Of a stretch of DNA of 64,000 nt, positions 48,501-60,900 are shown piece after piece. The notes below the pieces were generated by a model that saw only the letters and a list, made by a program, of their open reading frames with translations, did no database searches and had not been told where the DNA came from. Each line of letters starts with the position of its first letter. The first letter of the stretch is position 1. Source of the DNA: Heterobilharzia americana (Eukaryota; Platyhelminthes; Trematoda; Strigeidida; Schistosomatidae); contig OX104132.1 in NCBI GenBank assembly GCA_944470555.2, forward strand, positions 8,875,755 to 8,939,754, given 5' to 3'. The translations under genes and the position numbers were made by a program.

Positions 48501-51500
48501 CAAGTTGGCAGAAGAGGCGAGGTGAGGCAGCGAAGGAAGACAGGACTTACTTCAGGTGAACGTAGAGAAGACGTAGGTGATGAAGATGCCCAACAAACAA
48601 CAACAACAACAACAAAAAGCACCAATCAACATCAAGAGGAGAAATGTAAACGAAGTTGTCTCTTTCACCTACCTACTTACCTATCTAGACAGCATCGTCT
48701 CAACTACAGGTGGCGGCGGTGGTGACGGTGGCACACATGAGGATGTGAAAGTCATCCAGGATGGGAAAGACAGCAAGACAGGCCTTCCTTTATTAATCTG
48801 AAATCAGTGTGGAGATCTACTGCACTGCATTGCACTGCACTGCAATGCACTCAGCACATAGCGTGAACAAGGTGCGGATTTTTAACTCTAATGCCAGTCA
48901 AGTCAGTGCTTCTATGTGCTGGTTGAGAGACTTGACGCGTTACGAAAAGCATTTCCGACAAACTGTTGACATATATGAACAGCTGCCACCTACTCCCAGT
49001 CGATACGGGAGATCATACCATATCATGTCATATCATATGAGATGAGATGAGATGAGATCAGATCAGATCAGATGTCCAGAATAATAAGAATGAGTAAGGA
49101 GGAACTCTGGCTGACTTGCTGGCTGGGTGGCAACGAACAAACCAACCAACTAAGAATTTAATCTCTCAACAAATATGGAGAGGAAGAAAGTGGAGATGGA
49201 TTGTATTGGACATAGACTGAGAAGACGGTTTGGGGACATGACGCGTGAGACCAGACCAGGCCAGACCAGGCCAGGCCGTCGAGTGGAAGCCGAATGGGAA
49301 AGGATGAGTTGGGTGTGCGAGGGTGAGATGGGGGAGATTGTGTGAGGAAGAAGTGAAAGCTGGTGGGTAGTGGTGTATTCAGGTTGAAAAGAATGCAGAG
49401 AGCAATATGAAATGGTGATTTGCTACTCAAACTCTATCTTTCACTAGGAACCTAAAGGACAAATGAGAAGCATAATATAATCTCAGTAGAAATGTTTCGC
49501 TTGTAAGTGGATTTGCTCTGGTAGTAGTTATTTTGAGTAATATCCCTTAAAAACGTTGCATGTAACTAGGAGATGTTTTCGTGGATAATTGAGAGAGGGC
49601 GTTCCTTAATAGAAGTGTGCAAATGTGGTCCACATAACTCAGTCTTCAGCACTATTTATTGTACTTGCAGTGACTGAATGAATATTGATAAATGCACAAA
49701 TGAAGCTAATACGATGAGATACTTTGACTTTATGCGAAAAACTACTTTTCTCTCTTAGTACCTGAGTGACAAAACTCAAAAGACAAAGACCAACCTGTGA
49801 TCGCAAAAAATACTTTTTATTCGAGAAAATACATTATTTATATACAATTTTCAGGAACATACAAAACTACTAGGTCAGAAGTTAAGTAACATAAAACAAA
49901 GGCTGAAATAGAAAATTTCTACCTTAGCAGGTGATGAGTTAAAATGTTTCAGTACATCTTGACAATATGAATTTGACTCTTGTAAGACAAGTATTTTATT
50001 GAGCATTCAGTTCCACTTTTATTGGGTTTCAGCTGTTTACAACTATAAGCTGTATCAAATCAAAAGAACAAAACAATACTAATGTTACCTTATGCTATTG
50101 CTTTACTCATTTCTAGTCAATTCTATGAAGTCAATTATTTGTGGAAGAGAAAACTGTTGCTTATACCTGTTATGTGTTGTTTGTTTAATCGAAACAACCA
50201 TAAGCATTTTGTGAGAAATAGTAGCCTGGATAGAATACTACAGTTTTTCTAATGGCTACCTATAAACACGAAATGTAGATATACAGATTCTAATCCTACC
50301 TTTCTGTTTTATGAAAAGATATAAATGAGACGGTTTTAAAAGTAAAGTTTTGACAAATATTATAGATGAATAAATGATATTTAAGGTAGTATCCAGCACG
50401 AACTGACATCAGATGAACAAGCATTGATAACCTGGCAACACTTAGCAGCTGTTTCCTACTAGTATGGGACTCTTCAACAGTACTCACCCACGACTTCACA
50501 AGGAATCGAGCTCAGGGCCCTCAGTTAATGCGATAAATAGTTATCATTTTAAATGTAAATATCTGTTGAATCAGGTGAGTGAAGATGCTGCTGACTGTCA
50601 TTAAATAGTTCGACAGAGACGTGGGGATTTTATCACTAAACCATATAGATCATACTGTAAATAATGCCTCCATTCTAAGCCATACTCACATATTTGTTAT
50701 GATGGGTTCAAATTGATTGTGATCTCGTGTTACACTCGGAATTGATGACTGAATTGAACAATCACCCAGATTAAAATGTTATCACACCTTAGTTGCCCAA
50801 AATTACATCAAGGTTATGATTACTCATAATGCTAGGAGTATCAGTAATAAAAAAAGACACACTGTTTGCTTTTTACTGAAAAATGTAAAAACACTAATAA
50901 GAAGAAAGTTTTCAAGAGATGATAATTTTACTTCAATCGGTGGTTCGGGAAGAATGTTTAACAACAGTCAGAAAATAATTCAATACTTCAGAGCATTGGA
51001 CAGCTGTTTCCTTCTACTTTTTAACCCATTTGTCTGAATACCCCTTGATCTCTTGAGAGAACAAGCCCAGGACGATCTAATCTTGAGACAAATACTTTAC
51101 TATTCAGGCATTGGAGTTCAAAAGTAGATATCTTCCTAATCCAGTCAATCCATCTTATGGTGCAAACATCATTTAGTGTTGTCATTTTGGTTGACCTAAC
51201 AGATCCTGGCTTGCTATTAAAACGTCAAGAAATCCATTCTGTAGAAACTCCTGAATTAGCACTAAATAGTTATTCAGTTAGTGGATTTTCAAGACTGGAT
51301 TTTAACCCAATGACTAAATGATATGTTCAAGTCCCAATAAGTTCATGAGTGTGAGTGAGCTTTTGAAAGGCTAGAACTTACGTTTCGGTTAACTGCTCGA
51401 TGCTTCCAGGTCCTCAATTGTTCTTCTATTAACTTCAATCAATGATGAAGACTACTTTGATGACTTCACTTTCCGATGTTTGTCTTCTACAATTAATAAA

Positions 51501-51877
51501 GGCTGATTTTGGAATTATTCATTAAGAGACTATGCAAATAGTATAGATGTGTAAATAGCATTGGTTTGAAGAAACTTGAAGAATGATTTCTACCATTATT
51601 CCAAAATCGAAACGTCAGGCAATATCAAAGCATCCTCGCATGAGTCTACATGCCAACAGATACCGATCAAGTCGAAGATAGGATCATACTATCAGCAACA
51701 TAAAAACGATGCCCATTACATAAAAATTGGGTGTCGTGGCTCAGTAGGCTAGTGGAGCAATCGATCCCAGGTTAGAGTTTCAATGAAAACAACTTCGGTC
51801 ACTACGAGGCAGGTACATCCAGCTGATGAGTCCTAGATTGGACGAGACGCTCGTCCTGGATTCCACTGCTAGCCACT

Positions 51878-51941
<64 letters not shown>

Positions 51942-54900
51942 CGATCAACAGTTCAGATTAAAATCACCCATTTAACAACTGAGAATCAAAGTTCAGTCTA
52001 TAGCTGTTTCTTTCAAACTTAAAACTTCTCAACTAGGTGCACTGTCAACCATCGATATGGAGATAATGAACATTTAGCTGTTCAGAAAATGTTTCCTAAG
52101 TTGTTTCAAAAAGTATATAGTCGAAAGTACATAATGTGGATTCTGGCTACGACCGGTAAAAATAGTACTAAGAAGAAGCCATAACCCGTAAGGTCGATCA
52201 AGTATTAAATGAAGATATTTATCGACAACTTTAGATGGTGATAGCAGTAAATTGTGAATTGATAGAAGTAAGGAAACGTGAGCTTTTGCATTTCCTCTCA
52301 TTGGGTGGATGGTAATTTTCTTGCCATAGAACATGATAATCCTGAATTTGATCCTTCCCGGGATCGTAGTTTCTTTCTGTTGAGAAGTCTTGAATTAGAA
52401 TGAAATAGCTGTTCAGGTTTTCAGTGTTTCTTCAACTGATGTCATTCCGTGATAAAAACCACTTTGAGATACTTAGTTAATTTATTTTTACTAGTATCTG
52501 AATTGATAATTGATTAAACTCACTCCTTCAAATCTGATCTTATCGTGTTTTATTAATATTTATGAATAAGTAATGAAGTTTTACTTAGGGTATAAACCGT
52601 AGTGTTTAGCATAAACTAACTTACGGGTTTATGATCATTGTCATGTTCATTGATGTGACCGCAGTTGCTAATAATCAATACGTGAAACGATAATAACGCT
52701 CGGTGATGCTTGGACTCGTTATGAGTTTCAAATAGGACGAAACGCGCGTCCTGGATTCCTCTGCTAGCCACAACCAACCAAATTACTATAAGAACGCCTA
52801 GAATTAGGATAAATAACTTCCTTATGATTATCTCCGAGCTATCCAGTGTCAAATAACACCGTTATTGTTGAGCATTTGTTCTCACGTCAAACTTAGTTCG
52901 CCCCAACGGTGAATTGGCAGAAGAAGGAAACTATGGAGTTTAGTATTCTGACTTATTGCCTGGATGATTAATGTACTACCCGCGAGGCCTGAAGGCCCTG
53001 AGTTCGGTCCCTGGTTGGGTGGAATCATGCATATGGACTGCTGAGGAGTCTCATAGTTAGGGGAGACAGCTGTCCAGCGCTCCCAGGCTTTCAACGGTTC
53101 TGCAGCTGACGTCAGTCGGTGATGAATAGTAATTTGAAGTCAGTAAATCCCCATAAACCTCTAAAATAAATACCATTAATATAATAACGCTTCTTATAAG
53201 AATCATTTTCAGATGGTCTTACATTGAATTTTCTTTAATAAATTTGTCTTAAATTTCATGTTAATAGGCATCAAAAGTTGAATTCAGTGATGAAAACGTA
53301 TCCGGGATAGTTCATCCAATTACTTCTTCTGAATCAACTATCTCGTTGCCATCATCATTTTTGAATACAGCCGTGGAGACAGTAGTATCTAGAACAATAA
53401 GTACATCTGATAATTTGAAATCAGCTACCAATACAACTTCTGTGGACCTCCAAAGCAGTTGTGATGCCTCTTCAACTATTTCTGGAAATCAACAGCAACA
53501 GGAACCAAAAATTACAGAAAAGGGACAAATTAGCTACAATGCATTCAGTGCGACTAGTCCACGTAGACTGCATGTTTCCAATATTCCATTTCGATTTCGT
53601 GAAGCTGATTTACGATCTCTATTAGGTGTAAGTTTATTTATATTCGCATAACTTTTATTTTACATAGGTCGCGTTTTGCAAAAGTTGGAGAACTAGAAAT
53701 TTAGAGTGACTTTAAAGTCCAGTTTAGCAACGACTGAAATAACTGATTAGGTTTGTTTATTTCAGCGGGAAACGCAGATTTTCATAGAATAAAGTCATCT
53801 AATAGGTTATTTCAGCAGTTACCAGGGTGGACTTTAAAGTCACGCAAAATTTGGTGGTAGTATGTAGTAAAACGATTTTTCTAGAGGCATAAGGATTTCG
53901 TTTGAAGGAGGACTTTAGTCTCAGTTGTGTGTAAATTATCCACGGCTTACCTATTAAGGTTTATTGAATAATCCATCGATTACTTCACTTACACAACCCT
54001 TGTCTTTGGTACTTCGAGTACGAAGAAGAAGTAGAAGCTATTTTGATGAAAATGAAGCCTAATTCAAATACACGTACTCATGTAGATGGACATTTATCTC
54101 AACTTCATCGACTTTGAGAAGGCCTTCGACAGCGTCGACCGGGTTTTAATTTGCCAGGCAACTGCTTCAACACTACGGTCTCAGTGCCATAAACCTTCAT
54201 CAACCTCATTCAATACTAGCTATATGTTATATGATGAGGCTACATGCGAGGTTATTCACAATGGAAAGCTCAGTGATGCCTTTGAAGTGAAGACGAGAAG
54301 GAGTAAGACAAGGTTGCTGCCTACTATCATCACTGATGATCTTCCTGATTGCGGTCGACTGAACTGAACTGGACTGAACTGAACTGAACTGAACTGAACT
54401 GGACTGGATCATGTAAGAAAAAACTGTGAGGAGCTGTGAGAAGATGGGGATACACTATTTGACCAGTGAAAATACCCCCGAAGAAGAAGATTTGGATTTC
54501 GCCACCGATGATGACTTATATCTAATGTCTTGTAGGACAAACTCGATGTACAGGCCAAAACCAACAAGTTGGCAGAAGAGGCGAGGTGAGGCAGCGAAGG
54601 AAGACAGGACTTACTTCAGGTGAACGTAGAGAAGACGTAGGTGATGAAGATGCCCAACAAACAACAACAACAACAACAACAACAAAAAGCACCAATCAAC
54701 ATCAAGAGGAGAAATGTAAACGAAGTTGTCTCTTTCACCTACCTACTTACCTATCTAGACAGCATCGTCTCAACTACAGGTGGCGGCGGTGGTGACGGTG
54801 GCACACATGAGGATGTGAAAGTCATCCAGGATGGGAAAGACAGCAAGACAGGCCTTCCTTTATTAATCTGAAATCAGTGTGGAGATCTACTGCACTGCAT

Positions 54901-57900
54901 TGCACTGCACTGCAATGCACTCAGCACATAGCGTGAACAAGGTGCGGATTTTTAACTCTAATGCCAGTCAAGTCAGTGCTTCTATGTGCTGGTTGAGAGA
55001 CTTGACGCGTTACGAAAAGCATTTCCGACAAACTGTTGACATATATGAACAGCTGCCACCTACTCCCAGTCGATACGGGAGATCATACCATATCATGTCA
55101 TATCATATGAGATGAGATGAGATGAGATCAGATCAGATCAGATGTCCAGAATAATAAGAATGAGTAAGGAGGAACTCTGGCTGACTTGCTGGCTGGGTGG
55201 CAACGAACAAACCAACCAACTAAGAATTTAATCTCTCAACAAATATGGAGAGGAAGAAAGTGGAGATGGATTGTATTGGACATAGACTGAGAAGACGGTT
55301 TGGGGACATGACGCGTGAGACCAGACCAGGCCAGACCAGGCCAGGCCGTCGAGTGGAAGCCGAATGGGAAAGGATGAGTTGGGTGTGCGAGGGTGAGATG
55401 GGGGAGATTGTGTGAGGAAGAAGTGAAAGCTGGTGGGTAGTGGTGTATTCAGGTTGAAAAGACTGCTGAGGGGAGAGTGAAATGATTAGGTTCTACTGAA
55501 AGTGTATATTCCACTCGAAAAGTAAGGGACAAATAATAATAATTATGTTGATAGAAGGTAGCCACACCTTTATTGTTGGATGCTAATGATACTGCCGGCC
55601 ACCCAAACCTAGCTAGGTAGAGCTGGATTCGGAGGCACTGCCTGTCGGTAGGAAATCAAATAAATTGACCAATGAGTTATATATTCAAATGAAAATGAAG
55701 CAGCCACCTATTTCTCATTTGCACAAATGTGTACCACTAATTATTTAATGGGATTGATGATCAAAATAGCACCGGATCGAAATACCTCAGCGACTTTATG
55801 CAGTAGAAAACAGCTACACCTGTTGCGTGGAGGCTAATGATACTACCTGCTTATTCGTGATCTAACGAGTTGAAATCAAGTGCTACATATACCTGTAAAC
55901 CATGACTCCATTGAGTAAACACTCCTTCATATCTCCTAATTACTAAGTCTAAGCTGACTGTTAGGTTTCAGTTGTCGGAATGTTAAAGATTTAGTAACAG
56001 TTTGTTGGATATCATGAGGTATTTTATGACTACCGGACACATCGGCTTGTTATTGCTTTTGCGGAATAATCTGTTGCTTGTGTCATGAATATAACACGAC
56101 CTTGTCGCTGTTGTATAATAATAGTTTAATGTAGACAGATCTGATTCCTGTTCGATGCGATAGTTTTCATAGAGAATGTCTAATGAGATTTCTCGTGCAT
56201 AGCCCAAAAGACTTCATTATAGACTATCTCCGTTGTTTGATAAGTTTTACTAGTTTTAAAAAACCTGTTGTTCAAGCAAGTTATCGTCTTAAACTAATTC
56301 CATCGAAAGCAAATCAGAACTACTCTCCACAGAAATAGAAACACGACATTTATGCCATACGTCTAAATGTTTGAACAGATCCCAGTGACGTACAATAAAC
56401 TGCACAATGAAAGTACTCGTTTCTGGAAATTCATTTAGAGTGATTTCTGAGTATCTTTTCATGATTTCAATAAATGGCTGCAAAGGTCACCAACTCAACT
56501 ATCATAATAAAAGTTATTTGAGTATATTTTAACCAACGATTCTGCTAATTTCTTTCTAACGATAACATTTTCTCAGAAGACATCTAACAGAATTATTCTG
56601 TAACCATTTTTACAAGTAATGATAGATGCAAGCAGTTATACTAAAAACTATACCCGTCGCACAAGAAGTAGCTATCGTGGCTCAGTGGTCGAGTGAATAA
56701 CGCTCTGGCGTTTAAAGCGATCGCTCCAGAGTCCGAATCCCGGTGGGAACAACACCACTCACTAGGAGGCAGGTACATCCAGCTGACGAAATGCGGATTC
56801 TGGATTCCACTACTAGCCACTATCCATCATCATTATAATTAGAACACAGGTAATATCGAGGCATCCGCACAGGAGCCATATGCCAATAGAGACCTATCAG
56901 TTGGGTTCAATCAACGATGGTATAATACAAGCAATCATACATTTTTACAAGCTTTGTATAAACTCATCGAGGATTATTTCATGCTATTTCACTGAAAAGT
57001 AACAGCCAATTATTTGTAACCCATACCCTTCATTTTGTAACCTAAATGACTTTTGTTTACTTGTAAATTTATTGCTTGTTATGGAAATGTTATTCGGTTG
57101 TATCCACGTGATGACTTTAGTGGCCACCTTAACAACTATTGACATAGCCAGTTACTTTTTTTTATCTTACGCAAAATCAGCTTACCAGGTGAAATACCAA
57201 AACCTAACTGATTATTTCAGTACTTACTAGGATAGCATTTAAGGTCACATGATGTGAAGAAAGTGACCCTAAACTTCACCTTAGTAACTACTGAAGTAGT
57301 CAATTAGATTTCTATAATTCATGAAAAAATCTAGTCAGTCTAAAAGCTATCCTAGCAAAGACTGAAATAATCAATTAAGATTCTTTATTTAGCCTAGAAC
57401 AATAGTTATTCATGAAATTAAGAAAAACAGTTAGTTATTTCAGCAGTTGGGTTAGGGTGACTTTTAGAGTCACTCAGAAAGTTAAATTTCCAGCCGAAAT
57501 AGATAGACTCCATCGGTTTTTTGAATAGTTACTGAGGTGACCATTAGATCCACTCAAATAATCAACGAGGTTTCTCTATTTTCGTTAGACAGATAGTAAT
57601 GAAAGAAGCAAGTAGACAGGTATGCAGGAATGAATGTTTATAGTCAGCACGTGAGACAGTAGTCCTTAAATATAGTACACCTTACACTAAAACTGTCATT
57701 TGCAAAATGTGCTTTATTTCCTCTTCTGCTTCTTTCTTGATTTGCTCTTAATACGCCCACATTGTCTCTTGCTTTTCTCTTGGCCGAATCTTTACCCATT
57801 CCTGGTAATCCCCTATGATTTCTGCCACCCTCTCAACATATACTACTTATGTTCATTCTTATCAGCAACGCCCACTACAGTAATAGGTATGATTAGTTAT

Positions 57901-60900
57901 TTCAGTAGTTACCGAGATGGCACTTAGAGTCACTTAGTCTCGACTGATTCTTTTTGTCAAATCTTATTTCCTTCATAAATATTTGTGTTCTGAGATATCC
58001 ATAGTTTAGCAGACTGGTATTATGATGATTGAAAGTGAAATGAAAACGTGCATCACAGCAGGATTTAAAATAGCAGCCTATGTATTACTAATTCGACTTT
58101 CCTATCAGTTGAGTTTTGGTGGTTAGATGATGATCAGGTCTTGACTGTGCTGAAAAAATTGTTAATATGACTGTCTAAAATCTAACCAATAAATTTTCTT
58201 CCTTTTTAAGCCTTATGGTCCAATACTAGATGTTGAAATCATATTCAACGAAAGAGGTTCCAAAGTAAGTATATTCTATTATTCCCCTGAATTTGCTAAT
58301 TAAAAGTACTTTAAAATGTTAGTTATTGGTGTTAAACCCACCTAAACTTTCAATAGTCGGTCTCTTCACTTTAGGGCCCTAGATCTCTAGTGCACTTCTT
58401 AGCTTCAAAGATTATAAGTGCATGTGCTAATAATTCTAAGAGTGAATCAAAATAGCTATTCAGTTCACTGACATAGAATGATCTTGTCTTTCCTCTCATC
58501 TTCTGCGTTAAAAGTAGCGCCAAATAGTGTATAATGTTGGATTTCAACAGAGTTACCTACCATATTCGTTAATTGTTAACTTTTTGAAACTGTTTATAGA
58601 AATATTTAACACATTAGACTTTACCATTTCCATCGTGTTCTGTCTGTTCAAGTCTCACATCATTGCTACGGTCGAGAAAAAGAAACTCAAAAACCCCTTT
58701 GTCCTTATGAATAGGTAAAATTGGAAACATTTAAAAACGATGTTGGTTGTTTGTTGCTCAGCGTCTATATAAGGACTCATGCACTAGGTTATGAATTACA
58801 ATTGAAGGTTAGCGATACTGCCTGCATCGTTGGAACAGTACTCGCATCTGTAACCTGATGGTTGAAAGTCAAATACTTAAGCCAACGATCCACAACACAC
58901 TGATTGTGGATTTATCTACTACCACACATTAACTCATAAAGTCTTCTTAGACTAGTCAGTATCTCTATTCAATTTAGTAGTTGGTTATTGAGATTTTAAA
59001 AGTCTTTGGTTTCTAGGTCAGCTGAACGTCACCGAACAATAGGCCGGCTTTCAGTTACATGTGTATGCATGAAGACATTGTACGCAACAGGTATTGCACT
59101 CATGCTAATGGAGAAGATCCCGATTTCGCCGGTGATATCTTGCACTTATCACTCAACTAATAACAACTCTGGTCTTACTACGGTTAGACGGTGGCATCCA
59201 AGCATTTCAGCCCTTACTGCCTACGTAATGTTAGCAGACAACTGACCAAGTTCAGTAGTAAATCAGCGACTGCTTCGAAGACCTATTTCACAGCCTCGGC
59301 GGATGATAACAGTTTCATAGCTTTCAGTATTCGATAATGACTGCTGGTGTAGTCACCAGGGTGAACCACATCAATGACCTGAAACACATACCACAGATAT
59401 AGGGAAACATGCTGGCTAACTCGGTCCTACTTGGGGTAGGTCACAGACCATCATACTTCGCATGCATTTCCACACTCTCCTATCGCCCGGCAAAGCCTGT
59501 TACAGATGCGCCGAACGGATGGGCTAGTCACCCCATATTACTTATAAACACCTAAGTGGCTACGGCATTACCCATGTTAACTTAGGTTTCTTTACTTCAC
59601 TGTAGCAGGTTGATGTTTGCTTATCAGCGGGAACCACGAGGAGGTCCAGTGTAGCATGACTAGACTTGAAACACTATCACCATCAAAATCCCAAACAAGC
59701 CAGATATCCAATCAAGGATGACTAACTGTTTGCTGTTGCCTAGGCACTCACATGCGTCACTGATTAGATAATGAGCCATTTGCCCACCCTAAGAGGGTCA
59801 TAGTTACTCTCGTCAGAGTAGTAGGAGTTTTAAGATATCTATTTTAAGACTTATGCCACAACAAATGATTAATTTACCCAATAGTTGACTTGTAAGTATA
59901 TAAGAAGTTTCAAAAGAACTGATGAAGCTGTTTGAGAATTTATAACTGTTGCTTACTGGTCATCTGACATCTATATAAATTCGTAACACACTAGTAACAG
60001 TAATACTACCAATTACAATGATAACAAAGAAATACTAAATAGTGTCAGTCGATCGTAAGTGGAAAGTTTTAATTTGGACAACATTTTCACGATCGATTTC
60101 GTCAGTGAATCCTAACCAGTTATGGGAAGAAAACAGTAGTACAAGCGAGGAACTGAGGTTCAAAACTTTCTGCTGATCGCCTCCATCGAGCTGACATTCA
60201 TCAAAAGTGCACTCAAATAGTCTATCTTCTAGATTGATGGACACAACGAAATGATCGATAGAATCCAGTCAGCACTCAGGTCTACACAACAAAAAATTGG
60301 TTGCTCTCCAGTGATAAGTCAGCATATCTAATCCACTCATACAGGATGCCAATTGCGGTCCACATAGTACAGTGGTAAGATCGCTGACTGCAAAACTGGG
60401 TAATATGAGTTTGAATCTCAGAAATGAGCGACAGTTCGATTGAGGTTCTAGATACTCATTGCTGACGAATGCTACCAAGCACGAAACCTAAGTCTAAGGT
60501 ATTCTGACGATTTTCCCCAATCAGCTGACGTATAAAAAAGAACGCCTCTTATATCATCTGTATGCAAGTACACAAAAACAGATTATAGTTTTCAGTAAGA
60601 TAAACTGATAAAACAAATACTTCTTTTCTATCCATATTTACTAGAGCCTATATCATAATAATTCACTCTGTGTTCGCCTAACTTGAATAGAAGAATTCAG
60701 TTCTATATTTACTGCTATATACATATGATGTGTAGGTGTTAGGTTCCTGATTAATCCTACAGTACTACTCCGTTAAGTAAGTTAACGAAAATGTCATCCA
60801 ATAACAATTTTGGCATTATTTATTATACTAGACGGAATTGATCGATCTCTTTAGTTATACTGACTCCCTGAGCAGATGCCTGTGTTGTTTACTTGGTAGT

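Noticed and set aside
51737..51800. Functional tRNA gene at the SINE head
   Set aside because: Box A is good, but box B is degraded, no cloverleaf forms and the context is a SINE with hammerhead and ATC tail.
51878..51942. (ATC)n run as a possible poly-amino-acid coding or CRISPR-like repeat
   Set aside because: It is the simple-repeat tail of the SINE; there are no spacers and no coding context.
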